Of a stretch of 64,000 bases of DNA, positions 24,431 to 37,100 are shown piece by piece. The notes under the pieces are model-generated. The model made no database searches. It was given only the letters and a program-made list of their open reading frames with translations, and was not told the origin of the DNA. Source of the stretch: Kalaharituber pfeilii (Eukaryota > Ascomycota > Pezizomycetes > Pezizales > Pezizaceae); NCBI GenBank assembly GCA_015179045.1, contig WHUZ01000157.1, positions 1-64,000 on the forward strand. The letters run 5' to 3'. The position numbers and the translations under genes were made by a program. Positions within the stretch are counted from its first letter, which is position 1, and each line of letters starts with the position of its first letter.

Positions 24431-26220
24431 TGGCTGTCTGTAAGTAATTTAATGACGCATGCATCCGAGGTCGCTGACCCGAAACTGGCCTTTAGTAAGG
24501 AATAGGAGAACACACACGAAAGGGAAATACCTGGATCACAGTTCTCAACACATGTTTGCTACTACCACCGGCGAGACGCTATTTCTGCAGATTCGACAGC
24601 GTCATCGCATAATGCACCATAAACCAGGATTTCTCAGCATTCCAACAGACCACGCACTAATTTTTGGGTTATGGAGGGAAGATGAAGTGCTAACTTAGTA
24701 GCATAGCATTACGCTGCATCTACTCTGAGTCACGGGAACGTACGTTTCGTTCATTTTACAGGCAACATACTCAAGCACCTATTATTCTCAAGTATTCGTC
24801 AGCAACTTGTTCTCCTCGCGGATTCACATGACGGCGCGCGTTTTTACGTCTGAAAAGCCCCCAAACCCAAAAAGGTAACAGATATATTATTAGCATTCCG
24901 GAGAATCTTGTTTGTTTAATACCGGTATACCTTTCAAACCTGGTGGCTTCGAAGGGCCTTCGCTGCCTTGGGCTAGAGACATGACATGATCATGTACGTG
25001 CATCACTACTTTCACGTACAGTAACGCAAAGGTTATTGTTTCATGTTCCCTTCCGCGAGTGAAGGAGGATAAGGGCAGAATGGGAGTAGTGCGTGTGGGG
25101 TTTACATAGACAAAAGGAAGGGAGCGTACATGTCAATTTCTCGATCTCCAAAATCTCCTGTTTATTTTCCTGCCTAAATTGCCCATCGGATTTGTTTTGA
25201 AAAAATTTTATAGCATTTGTAATATGGTATATAAGATTCCTCATATGTTTTTCTTATAAAGAGTGCTGTGCTGAGTTCGTTATATATTTCAGCATAGCTC
25301 CCTACTTGAATCCATTCTTGTCCTTCACCCTCGAGTCAGTCAATCATTCTTGCGTATAGCTTGTTTTTTTTGTTCTGTTTACCCTTTCTCTGCTTGCTTA
25401 AAATTGCTCTACTTAGACTGCTACCCATTGCGAACCCTCGGGACTCACTTGCTCTAAAACCTCCCTCCCCGCACCCCAATTATACACTCGTCGTACTCGG
25501 CGCTCTGACCAACCACGTCCCAATTGGGCATCACAAACACTCTTTCGGGTCTCTTTCTAGTGGCTTTGTAATATTAAGCTTTTGTCTCTTTTATTTCATT
25601 TGGAATTTTTGTTCTAAAAAATCTAGATCTTTGCGCATATCAAATCCCAAACTACTGGTTATCAGATTACCAAATAATTGCTTTCACCAATTCTGCTGAT
25701 CTCGAACTTTATTTCTCTTCTCTGCATTGGTCAATTCTTTTAGGCTCCTTTTAGATGCGTGTGTATCTGTCTTTGATATTTTAAGAATTGCTTTTGTTCC
25801 TGGAAATCCTTTCGTCACTAGCACAGTACAGTACACATACCACAGCACAGCCCACCGCGGCGGTCACTTGGTCCCGAAACCTGGGTTTTGTTTCCTGATT
25901 TTGTCCCAACTTGAGCTTCCGAGAAACATATCTGGTCGAGCTAATACTTGAAGCTTTTCCTAATACGGCTTGCTTCACCGAAAGCTGCAATACACAATAC
26001 TAGCTGCACTGCAAGGACCATTTTCCTATATCTAAAATTTTTTTCTTTTAGTATTTATACCTGATATCCACTCCTCCTCTCAATTTTCATTTTCTAGTTC
26101 CTCAACGAGCAAGCAACAAGAATCGCAAGCAGTCTAATATCCAACACAATCAATCATAGTAACCTCACCAGAGTCCCCCAAGGTATTCTTAATACGATAT
26201 CATCAAAACCATCACCCACA
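24431..26220. other. Intergenic and promoter region of the MGC protein gene
   Basis: No gene supported. From about 25300 to 26220 the plus strand is C/T-rich with a TTTTTTTC tract near 26040. A CT/CA-rich leader immediately precedes the ATG at 26221, as is typical of an ascomycete promoter/5'UTR. Confidence 0.35.
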
Positions 26221-27077
26221 ATGGGCTGCGCTATATCCCGCAGGATCACCTCTGCCAACTCCTCCGCCCCACAAGCATTGTCCTCTGACCGAGTCTATCC
26301 TCGATATTCCTCCTCCTCCTCCACCCTCGGTTCTGCGCACTACAGCATGGGCGGCGATGCCACCCCAATTACCACCTGCACACTCGCCCTCTCCCCGGTA
26401 TCGACACCAATTAGGAAGCCGGAGAGCGTCTATTCTCCTCAGAGCTCTGTGCCACAAGCACATTCTCGCTGGCAGCAACAGTCGCAACTGCAGCGGCAGG
26501 AAGTGAAATCCTCGACTGTGAAACACAAAGCAAAAGCAGGTTTCAGCAGTTTTTTGAGCGGGAGCGGATGTAAGATGCTTGGGCATGGGCCTGGGGTAGA
26601 TATCATTACGCCTATACCGGTGTCGGTACCGCCGCCTCAGGCTAAAGTGAAGACGGCGCAGAAGAAGAAGGAGCAGCAGAAGGCCAAGGTGAAGAAGGCT
26701 ACGGAGGGGAGCGTTAGGAATGTAGCAGAAACTCGGATGGAGATTGTAAGTATCCTTTTATCCCCCGCCATATAATCCTCGCCTCATTCTAACAAGAAAC
26801 CATCCGTATATAGTCCTGGCCAACTGTCTGCCACCGCAACCCTGGCCTGCTGCCCTCTGCAATTGCAATGGGGTATCCGTACCCATATCCGTTCCCGCTG
26901 TCCACAGTCCCCAGCGACCCGGACCTGGTAGCCACTGCAGAGAAGTCTGCGGGCGGGGACTACGGATATGAATATGAGTGCCTGGTCGAGGCAGGAAAGG
27001 TGGGTCCTAGAGGAGGAGTGCGGTTGGAGATAAGACCGGGGAGAAATCCTCGGTGGGAAGGGCAGAAAGAAGAATGA
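26221..27077 (+). CDS. Small protein with MGCxxS lipid-anchor N-terminus, 262 aa
   Basis: Two exons, 26221-26745 and 26814-27077, joined in phase 0 by a 68-bp intron (GTAAGT donor, TCTAAC branch, ATATAG acceptor). The protein starts MGCAISRR: Gly2 with Ser6 and adjacent Cys3 is the classical dual N-myristoylation/palmitoylation signal, so a plasma-membrane inner-face location is likely. The central part is Ser/Gln-rich and disordered. Residues about 140-165 are Lys-rich (KTAQKKKEQQKAKVKKA) and may be a basic membrane-binding helix. Exon 2 carries a short tyrosine/proline repeat (GYPYPYPFP). The last 45 residues are charged. No enzyme domain is recognised. Such proteins can be signalling adaptors, but no function is claimed. 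Confidence 0.7.
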
Positions 27078-27726
27078 TGGGGGGGTAATTTGTTTTTGTT
27101 TTTATCTCTTTTGTTTTGGAATAGGTTTTTTTTTATGCCATTAATAATCTCTCCTTTTTTTTTTGTCTTTTTTCTTTATGGGTTTTGGGGGGTACTGTAT
27201 ATGCGTTCCTGGATTGGCTATTTGTTGTTCTTTTTCCTTTGTTGGCTTTGCCTTTGCCAGCTTCAAACCAGACTAACCGCTTAGTGCGTTGGCCTATTGG
27301 CTTTGCATTGTTCGGCTTTGTCGCTCCTCTTTCTTCTCTCCCTCTATGTCTATACTAAGATTGAATGGATGTCAAGAATGGACGTATCTAGCTTATTTTC
27401 AGTTTATTTATTTGGTATTTTTTCCATTTTTATTTTATTGCAAATGTAATACCTATACGAAAAAAACGTATATATAGATAACCTACCTGTAGGGGTTGGT
27501 ACCGGTAAAAACCAAATTCCACGTTTTATTATTTAATCTTGCGTTTTTCTAAGTATGGTAGCTAGCCATCACACGGTACTGTGGGAGGGATCAAGAGGAA
27601 AGTTCATGGAGGGGAACGAAAAGTAAAAGGAGAGAAATCAGGATAGAGATGTAAGAAGAGAACCGGTTTACTATATCTTGAGAAGACAACAGAACAACTG
27701 TAAGATCTAACAGGCAAAACCCAATA
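27078..27726. other. T-rich 3' flank, no gene
   Basis: Poly-T-rich downstream sequence of the preceding gene. Phe/Leu-rich open frames are composition artefacts. Confidence 0.4.

Positions 27727-27795
<69 letters not shown>
27727..27795. repeat. (ATG)23 microsatellite
   Basis: Twenty-three uninterrupted ATG units. Open in several frames (poly-Met, poly-His on the reverse strand), but not part of a supported gene. Pure trinucleotide arrays of this length are highly slippage-prone. Confidence 0.97.
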
Positions 27796-27797
<2 letters not shown>

Positions 27798-28413
27798 CCT
27801 GAGGCCCCCCCTCTCCCCTCAAGAAATACCCTTAACTTCTCAGTACCCCTTCCCTTACACTAGTTACCTCCCCCCAGGCCTTCGCCCACCGTGGCACTTG
27901 AAATGTCAAGATTCCCTACAGTACGTAAGCTCATATTATACAGTATCTCGATAACGATAATACTTACTTACTATTGTACTTGAACACTTACTTCAGCACT
28001 CACAATCCATTGGGAGCTTTGGTCAGTCCTGGTATTACGAGGAGCTACGAGGAGTTCATGATTATCTTGCGTATGCCTGTCCTGTTGTTCGATCGCTGCT
28101 GTTAACCCGATTTGCGGAGTTGAGACATAACAAGTAATTTGGGTTTGAGGGTAGAATGAATGCCAAGCCTGAGGGTGCTGCCGGTGAATGCTGTCGGTCG
28201 GGGGTGGAGAAAGCGGGGTGGCATGAAGAGGGAAACCGAAGAGGTAGCATTCAGCTTCACAATCAGTTCAGCCATCTTCCCATGTACTGAATGCCGAATC
28301 GCCGTCCTTTCAACTTGACTCCCAATTTAACGTACAACGCAAAACAACACCCTCTGGATTCTCAGCAAGTCCCCATCAATACACCATCTGGTCCGGCTTT
28401 GGGAAGAAACAAA

Positions 28414-30335
28414 ATGGAGCTTACTGGACTCGAAGGGAGATTGGTAGTAACTGGGGATGCCGAAAAACCAAATTATTGGTGCGAAGACACAAAGGCCTTA
28501 GGCCGCGGTTTTAAAAGATTCGATCCGCAGCTGAGGCTGTTGTACTTACAATGGACGAAGCTGAGCTACTGTGGATCATGACCTATCGGCCAGCTGCATC
28601 ATAAGTTGCAATTCTTCTGGAGCCCAATCACTGATTCCTACATTCATAGCCAACAACATGAGTACAAAAAGGTTGACAGAGAATGACACTACTAATCATG
28701 GCTGCAGTACTTTATAGGGAATAATGTTCAATTTGGCTTTATCCATGCCTGGGTTGGAGCTTTGATGAGCAATAATAATTATTCTGCACCCAAACCCTTT
28801 CAGCAGTTTCCAGAGGAGTTTGATATTAGCCTTTCTCGCAGCGTGGCTATTTGTCAAATCTATAGGCTTTCTAAGTAGTAACATTTGGGCAGTTTCATAC
28901 AGTTGGGTCAGAGAAACTGAGAGGCACTAAATTTGGACTGCTGTCAATAACTTTGAATAGCCTGTTTCAATTCTGAAAAGAGTTACTCTAGAAGGCATCC
29001 ATGAGGAACTCATCAAATTTGACTGTAGATATGTATGGTTGGATATTTTGTGTCTACAGCAAGAGTATTCTGAGAATCTACTATATGAGAAGCATCAACC
29101 AATTGGGTAAGAGAAGAGAGAGCAGCATCACCTAATGGAGTGGACAATTGATGTCCCAACAATTGGCCTTGTATATTAGCAGGCAAAGTATGTTGTCACA
29201 TACTTCAATGGCTTGGGCAGGCCCTTCCAAGCAAGACACTGGCAGGATGAATGACATTGGCTGAAGCGGGACTGGACACTCCAGGAGACAGTATTCTTAT
29301 CATGAATGCTTGTGGGTGGAGTTATTGGAGGTATGAAAAGCGCATTGAAGTCACAGGTGAGTTGAATTACAGATGTGAGCGTGCTTCAATGATATCTATT
29401 TTTTTTTTTTTAAATATCATTAATCGCATACGGCGAATGATATCTATATCTAGAAATTGCACTGCTGGCTAACATTGTTCCAACATCAAAGATTAATGAG
29501 AGAATGACACTTCTGAATTCCTAATAGAAGTTCATTTTTCCAGATGATCTGGATCGGTCATGAGATTGCTACAAGAATTGGGCAGCGATATGCAACAATC
29601 CAGTAGATAGGGTTTCAGGGCCGATATTCATGCTTGATTATGCCTCTAAAGAATTACCTGCCTACAAGCCAAGTGAAACCTAGGATGAAGCCTGGAGCCG
29701 CTGGATGCTCAGTGTCTGCAGTGAAAACGGTTCCTTTGAATCCGAGTTACAATGGTGGATGGAATTGCTCACATTATTTCCGCATCCCTCAGCCTATCAT
29801 TGGTTTTCAAGCTGGGGGCAGGTTAAGAGCTTTCCTGATGTCTCTATTCGTGATGTCGAGACGCCATCATCTCCCATGATCTCCCAGCATCCATTCAGCA
29901 GATTCATGTTTCATCACGGTGAGATTTATAGGCCTTGCAAGTTAAAAAAAAAGTTTCAGGTATGAAGCATCTTGCGGTGGAGAGACTATCTCTCTTTACT
30001 CCACTCTGGAGAATGAGGAGCTGCCTGATGTTGGAATTAAAGACTCACAATTGACATAACCCCTAATGATTTGCACGAGATATCCACCCTTGGTTGGCTT
30101 CACAACAGTCATTTGTTACTTGTTTGCCAGGAAGTTGAAATCACAGGAACTATGAGACCCGAGGAAATTGGCACAGGAATTCCTCTGCGCCGGATAACCA
30201 ATGGCGTGGTCCTGAGCGGACTTCATCTTGGAATCCTTGGCACCTCTGCCCTTACCTGTTGATACAAAGCTGCTCCAGTTAACGTGCCATAAATCCTTCA
30301 AATCCCAGCCGGCGACCTTTGTCATGCTACAGTAG
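28414..30335 (+). pseudogene. HET-domain gene pseudogene
   Basis: Homologous from its ATG to the TAG stop with the HET gene at 34563-36612 (start MELTGLEGRLVVTGD versus MKLAGPKGRLVVTGD). It is disrupted repeatedly: a frameshift soon after codon 30; several in-frame stops, for example around 28683 and 28918; a deletion of roughly 130 bp near 28845 (equivalent to about 34992-35119 of the intact copy); and a small LINE-tail insertion in the intron. Many differences are C-to-T or G-to-A relative to the intact copy, consistent with RIP-like decay. It cannot make the protein. Confidence 0.9.
29388..29447 (-). mobile_element. 36-bp LINE-tail insertion with 12-bp target duplication
   Basis: Direct repeats AATGATATCTAT (29388-29399 and 29436-29447) flank 36 bases made of a T12 run and a 24-base tail. 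Reversed, these read CGCCGTATGCGATTAATGAT, then ATTT and poly(A). The intron of the intact HET copy (about 35658-35677) has the matching empty site. The reversed tail resembles the 3' ends at 6656 and 10857, so this is an extremely 5'-truncated retrotransposition product. Confidence 0.7.
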
Positions 30336-30604
30336 ACAAAACGTAGCCGCAGGAAAAAGGGTAGTGGGGTTAGGTCTCATTTCCCATTCTGTAGTTACAG
30401 ATACTTCTTGAGCCCGCGGACGTAAGCAGTCACAGATTACGAAGAATCCTTAATTCAGAATCCTCCCCCACACCCACCACCACCATCACCACTTGACCAC
30501 TGCAATATTCATCAATTCCTTTTTTTCTCTTTTCTCTTATTTTCCGTCGTTCCGAAGGAGCACAAGGTTTTCTGTCAGCATGCAGTAACTTTGGGTCAAA
30601 AAAG

Positions 30605-30635
<31 letters not shown>

Positions 30636-31688
30636 CCAAACCCAACTCCCCCAAATGAAACTCCTCACATATCCTCCTAAGTTCCTTTTTGAGCCTTCAG
30701 TCAATCTTCAAAAGCAACTTGCCTGTTATGCCCCAGCTCATAATATCCTAAATTTTATAAAATCAACAAGACTCAGCGTAACTCCCTTCAAAATAAAATC
30801 CAACGATGAAAATCGGGATCAAGCGGACGATCACTGTCATGATACAGTAGACAAAACATCCAGGCGGTGCGGAAGAGAAGAGAAAAGTTGGCGCTCATTT
30901 GAGGAGGAGACAACCGGCAGGGTGGCAGGCAATAACAACCCCCTAGATGGAAACTGGACCCCATTGGTGGAATTATTGATGGAATTGATGGTATGGGGCA
31001 GAGCGGTGACAATGGGGTTTTTGCTACATTGTTTGTTCCATTAGGTCTTGTTTCGCTGCTGTTTATTTTCATCCTATTGCTGTTCATTTCCATTGTCTCC
31101 TTTGCATTTAACCTCATCATAGCCCCCATAGGGCGGTCCAAATGATATTTATAAAATTTGACAAATCGTAGCCACAGGGACAATGGGCGGTTGTAGGGAT
31201 TAGGTCTTATTTCGTGTTCTGTAGCTTACATATAATGTTCTTGGGCTGATTCATGGGCACTATGCCTGCTACGACGGGCATTGAGCGATGGGTTGAAGCT
31301 ACATACTTTTGCGCTATGCTGCCCCAGAAGCCGAGAAAACCCAGTAATGGCATACCACTGATAAGCTAATATTCGAAGCTTACTTCCACAGAAATAGTAT
31401 TTTGATTTCTAATCTAGATGATTCGTTCGGCTACGCATGCGCTTGGTATATGCTACCAAACGGAGGGAGTTTTCTGAACTTTATTTCACTTCATTCTTTC
31501 CTTTTTACATAGCAGGGATATAGCAATATACTCTATTACTTGCTCGCTTGTCGAACCGAGTCCCATGCACCGACAGGTTTTCAGAGGGCTTTGGATAAGC
31601 TTTACGGTGCTCCAGCATACTGGAGCCATTATACCCTACTGGTAAAATCGACTGAATGATGAAGCTTTACCGGGCTGCGAAGATTCTC

Positions 31689-31697
31689 TATATATAG
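31689..31697 (+). promoter_or_regulatory. TATA-box candidate
   Basis: TATATATAG lies about 110 bp upstream of the ATG of the Thr-rich secreted protein gene, the usual distance for a fungal core promoter element. Confidence 0.4.
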
Positions 31698-31806
31698 TAC
31701 CCGAAATCCGGTTGCACTTCGGTATCCAAACTCAAATTCACCATCCAACTATATATACCTGCTGTTATTTTGCAACTATCACCTAATTCTCTCTGTCCCA
31801 TTAGTT

Positions 31807-32728
31807 ATGCATTCCATTTTTGCCATTGGTGTCCTTGCCGGGGCGGCTTTTGCATTGCCTCTTGCCGATGAGTATGTATCCTCGCTTACATTCTGGGAGA
31901 GAATATTCCTTTAGCTGATAAACGTGCTGAAGAGACCAAGATGGCAACGTTGCTTACGAAGCAGAGGTTTTCCCGGAGCTCAATTGGAATGTAAGTGTCG
32001 TATTTCATGAGGGTTGGTACGCCTTGTGTAGATGCTAATGGGAAACCTGACCAGGCTGTTTCCGCCCCAGATGGTGCAACCCGAGACAACGGATACTGCC
32101 CCAAAGTTCCCCATGCCATCCCCCTTGTCCTGATGGGCCCTTGGTCATTCAGCTTCCGCCTAAGCACGTAACAGCAACCGTTTGCCATTCACAGGACCCC
32201 GAGACGGATACAGTTACCACGATAGCCAGCGATCCCGCTGTCGCAGGCCTTACTGCTCGCCAAGAGCTTGTGCAGCATGAGGGGTACTATCCTTATGGAT
32301 ATCCTTGTCATAGAGATAACTATCCCAATATCATTGCTGTGCAACCTGAGGATGTACAAATTAGCACCATTACTCCTACAACAGTAATCAAGTCTATTAC
32401 GACTGCCACAACCACAACCAGCCCAACCACAACCACTACCACCAACACAACTACCACAACTACCACCAGCCCGACGACAACTACCACAACCAGCACATCA
32501 ACTACCACTACTACCACTTCTACTAGTGTTACTAATATGGGCATAATGAGGCGGCTTCGTAATGAAGCAACTCGTCAGAATTCAATGCACCTGGCAAAAA
32601 GAGATGCTCAACCACGCATGCCAAAGGCGCGTAAGAGGCCCCCTAAATCCTATCTGGCATATGCGATATTCGGGGAGGAGTACTTACCGTATATTCCGGG
32701 GGCAGTGAGATTCGTATTGGGAGGATAA
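31807..32728 (+). CDS. Thr-rich secreted or cell-surface protein, multi-exon
   Basis: The N-terminus MHSIFAIGVLAGAAFALPL is a clear signal peptide. The best-fitting model is 31807-31875, 31915-31990, 32055-32728 (272 aa). The second intron (GTAAGT...CCAG) is well supported. The first is uncertain: an intron of only about 40 bp, and the better donor (GTATGT at 31872) does not keep the frame. The mature part has a Cys/Pro-rich segment (about 50-75, including CCFRPRWCNP and PCHPPCPDG), then a Thr-rich mucin-like tract (about 160-200, TTTT/SPTTTT units). A Kex2-like KR site (AKRDAQ) precedes a basic C-terminus. Likely O-glycosylated and exported. It sits between the two HET copies. No family recognised. 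Confidence 0.5.
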
Positions 32729-34159
32729 AGAGAATAAACGATGGAGCAGCTCAAAAGCTAATTGATCAATTGCATGCGTATCATGAGGGCAAATCGATGA
32801 TTCTTTAGAAATACATATGAGAAGTTAATTTACCAATTCATACTCTATTGGCGGAAAGAGGATGGGTGCTTATTACTAGTAATTCTAAATCGAGTTAATA
32901 AGTGTAAAGGTGGGGGTGGACGAGGAGAGAACAAAATTCGGAAATTCCTAACATACTCGCATTGCACTTGTCACTACCTGTAAGTTGCTTTACGAGACTA
33001 GTGGTCCGCTAGCTGCGGAACCATTCATAACATTCAAGCGTTCACTGTAAAGCACAGAGTATTCAGTCGCATGGGGCGGGTATAAATGGTATGGTCGCAT
33101 ACTTGTGCGAGGGGATTTATCACTTTCTACGTTGTTGCTGTTTTTTAATTTTTTCCCCCCATTTTGAGGGGAAGTTGAGGCCAATGCCGAGTATGCGGTG
33201 CATATGTAAAGCGGCTGTCGAGGGGCTGTTGGAGGTAGGTGAGAAGGGGTATCCCACCTGTGACATACCGAGCGGAAAAGCTGATGGTGAATTTGTAGCC
33301 TGATTAGCCACTATCTACAGTTGGTCACGTCTTTCCTGTTAGATTTGGTGCTAGGAATACGGAAGTGTTACATGATTGAGAGATGGTTTCCTTATAATCA
33401 TGTTTGGGATCATCTACGTTTGATTTCATGTTCATATCCACATCTCGGAATAGACAGGAGGGGCAAGCCGGAAGTGCATATATAGGACCTGGAGGAGGCA
33501 TGAAGGTCAAGACACTGGCGTTGTCCTAAAGTACGGACTATCCCTCGTAGAAGTCAATCTCGAGCCAGACTACCCACTTAGTTGCTGAATAAGCTGTACC
33601 AGGTTGTCTCTGGATAGAGGTAGCAACGTTAGAGCCATGGAGAGGTGTAGAAACAGAGAGTTCCCAAGTCACACAATCTATATTCTTGATTCTATGCTCT
33701 TAAAAGGAAAAATTTCTGTACTCTCGCATAAGGCTTGACATTTTTGTCCCAGTTATCCAATTAAGATTCATTGCGTTACCAATTTAACAATTGGCAAATA
33801 AAGTTTGTGGGGGAGAAGAGAAGAAGGGGTAAGGAGAGTACGCTGCGAGGGCTAGAGAAGGAAGCGGGAAGAAGAAGCATTCCCGTGGAACTATTTTTTT
33901 TTTTTTCTTTTTTTTTTTGTATATGTACACACCTAAATTACTAAGGGTATTCAGTGATTAAACGCTTTTCCTCTCAGTAATATCTCAACACCCAGAGCAG
34001 CTGGAACCTTGTAAGTAGCATAGATCGATAGAGGAAACCTGGAATCATTTAACATTATCAATTTCATTGACGTGGAAACTATGAGGTTAACGGAATCGCC
34101 TAAATGTCAATGTTGAATGCCTCTAGTATTGTATAGTACTTGCGCACTAACTTAAGGTC
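32729..34159. other. Intergenic, no supported gene
   Basis: Short frames only. An interrupted poly-T tract lies at about 33894-33920. Homology to copy A of the duplication begins at about 34160. Confidence 0.35.
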
Positions 34160-37100
34160 TCACAATCCATTGGGAGCTTTTGTCAGGAGGCTTATAATAT
34201 CTTACATATGCCTGTCTTGTTGTTAGCTGGGGATCCACATTAGTTTGCTGCTGTTAACCCGAGTTGTGGAGGGGAGTTGAGACACACATAAGTAGTGGTA
34301 ATTTGGGCTTGAAGGTAAGTAGGGGTGCCAAGCCTGAGGTTCTGTCTAAGGCTGTGGGGGGGTGGGGTTCAGAGCATTTGCCAAATATAGTGAGGCAGCA
34401 TTCAACCCCACCAAGATCAGCTATCTTCTTGTAAATTTGAGTGCCGAATCGCCGTCCTTTCAATTCGAATAAACACTGTAACGCCTGGCGCAAAATACAC
34501 CTTCGGCATCCTCAACACTCCACGCCAATACACCATCTCCGGTTAGATTTTGAGCAAAAGCGATGAAACTTGCAGGACCCAAAGGGAGATTGGTAGTAAC
34601 AGGGGACCGCGAAAAGCCATATTATTGGTGCAAAGACACTAAGACCTTAGACCGATGTAAATCCGTGGGTTCCCCAGCTGAGGCTGTTGTACTTACAGTT
34701 GATGAAGCTGAGAGCCATTGTGGACCATTGACCATCGACCAGCTGCATCATAAGCTGCAATTCTTCTGGGGCACAATCACTGATTACCGTATTGATGGCC
34801 ACAAACACCATAAGTATGAAAGGGTTGACAGAGAATGGCACTACCGAACATGGCTGCAGTACTTCATAGACAATAATGTTCAATTCGGCTTTATCCATGC
34901 CTGGGTTGGGGCTTTGATGAGAGAAAACAGTCACACCCCACCCAATCTCTTTCAGCAGTTCCCAGAGGAGTTTGACATTAGCCTTTCTCGCTTAGCCATA
35001 GATGACCGTGCAGCATACCTGAAGCAGGATGAGAACGGCCAACAACTCATAATACACCCTAAAAAGTCACATAACCCGAGACGTGTATGGGATCTTTGCA
35101 GCCATAAGGTTATTCCGGCAGTGTGGCTTTTTAGCGACCGTATACCTATTGACATTTGGGCAGTTTCACACAGTTGGGTCAGAGATACTGACAGGAACTA
35201 CATTTGGACTGCTGTCAATAATTTTGAATGGCCAGTTCCAATCCCCAATGGAGTTACCCTCGAAGGCATCCGTGAAGAGCTCATCAAATTTGGCTGTAGA
35301 TATGCATGGCTGGATATTTTGTGCCTACGGCAAGAGTATCCTGAGCATCTACTGTATCAGAAGCATCAACCAATTGAGCGAGAAAAGAGGGAGCAGCTAC
35401 GGTTTACTGAATGGGCAATTGATGTTCCAACAATTGGTCTTGTATACAGGCAGGCAGAGTATGTTGTCACATACTTCAATGGCTTGGGCAGACCATTCCA
35501 AGCAAGAGACTGGCAGGATGAACGACATTGGTTGAAGCGGGCCTGGACACTCCAAGAGACAGTATCATTATCAAAAGTCCTTGTGGGTGGAGTCAATGGA
35601 GATATGGAAAGTGCATTGGAGTCACAGGTAAGTTGAATTATCCCTTATTATCCTGCTTCAATTATACTTACATATAGAAGTTGCACTGTTGGCTAACATT
35701 GCTCCAACCTCAAAGATTAATGAGAGAATGAAACTTTCTAAATTCCTGGTAGAAGTTGATTCTTTCAGAACATCTGGATCAATCACGAAATTGCTACAAG
35801 AAATTGGGCACAGATATGCAACAAATCCAGTAGATAAAGTTGCAGGGCTGATATTCATGCTTGATTATACCCCTGAAGAATTACCTGTCTACAAACCAAA
35901 TGAAACCCAGGATGAAGCCTGGAGCCGCTGGATGCTTAGTGTACGCAATAGTGGTAATTACTTCAGTTTTCAATGGTGGATGGAATTACTCATATTATTT
36001 CCGCATCCATCAGCCCATCATTGGTTCCCAAGCTGGAGGCAGGTTAAGGGCTATCCTGATGCCTCTATTCAGGATAGCGAAACACCATTGTGTCCCTGCA
36101 CAATTTCAAAGCTAGATATCACTTCGGATACCATGATCCCTCAGCATCTATTCAGTAGGCTCATGCTTTATTATGGTGAGCTTTATAGGCCTTGCATACT
36201 AAAAAGAAATGGTCACAAATATGAAGTACATTGTGGTGGAAAGACTATCTCTCTTTACTCCACCCTGGAGAATGAGGATCTACCTGATGTTGGAATTAAA
36301 GACTCACAAACTTATACTCTTGTTGATATAACCACTGGAAATTTGCGTAGAATATCAACCCTTCATTGGCTCCGCAACAGTCGCCTATTACTTGTTTGTC
36401 AGGAGGTTAAATTATGCAAAGTTATGTCACCACATAAACTCAGCATACACATTCCTCTGCGCAGAATAACAACTCTCCAATGGCGAGGTCCTGAGCGGGC
36501 CTACTCCTGGGAACCCTTGACACCCTTGCCCTTACCTGTTGACACAAAGCTCCAGCCACCGTCCGTTAAAAACTCAAAATCCCAGCAGGCGATCTTTGTC
36601 ATGCTACAGTAGACAAAACGGGGGGTGGGTAGGCCTCACTTCTCATTCTGTCGTTTCAAATATTTCTTTAGCCCAGAGGATGCAAGCAGTCACAGACTTG
36701 GAAGAAGCCTTAATTGAAAATCAACCCCTCCCACCCCCCCCACCACCACAACCACCACCACCACCACTCCAATCCAATATGCATCAATCAATTTCTTTTT
36801 TCTCCTTCCTTTCTTATTCTCAGTCAGTGTGAAGGAGTACAATTATTTTTTTTTCCAATTATATACCCACACACACCGTGAGCATGCAGAAACATCGAGT
36901 AAGTCAAAATCATTTCTTCCCAAAAATGGAATTCCCCCACATGTTCCCTGCTTTTTGAGGCAGTCCTCAAAAGCAGCCTGCCTATTGGCCCAGCTCATAA
37001 TATTCCCGCCCCCGTGTGTGCCAGCACCAAAGCCGGGGACGGTGTCGCGGGGACCGTTGGAGGTCAAAGTTGGCAAGGTTCAGGGTAACTTTCCTTCTTG

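Larger units (their letters stand above)
27985..31250 (+). repeat. Segmental duplication, copy A (with dead HET gene)
   Basis: This segment is similar throughout to about 34160-37700: a shared upstream block (TCACAATCCATTGGGAGCTT), the HET coding region and a long 3' flank. The copies are in direct orientation about 6.2 kb apart. Copy A is the more eroded. Boundaries are approximate because similarity fades in the flanks. Confidence 0.75.

Noticed and set aside
27604..27954. Poly-His and poly-Met frames
   Set aside because: Translations of the (ATG)23 microsatellite.
32320..32544. Poly-Val frame on the minus strand
   Set aside because: Antisense shadow of the Thr-rich tract of the secreted-protein gene.
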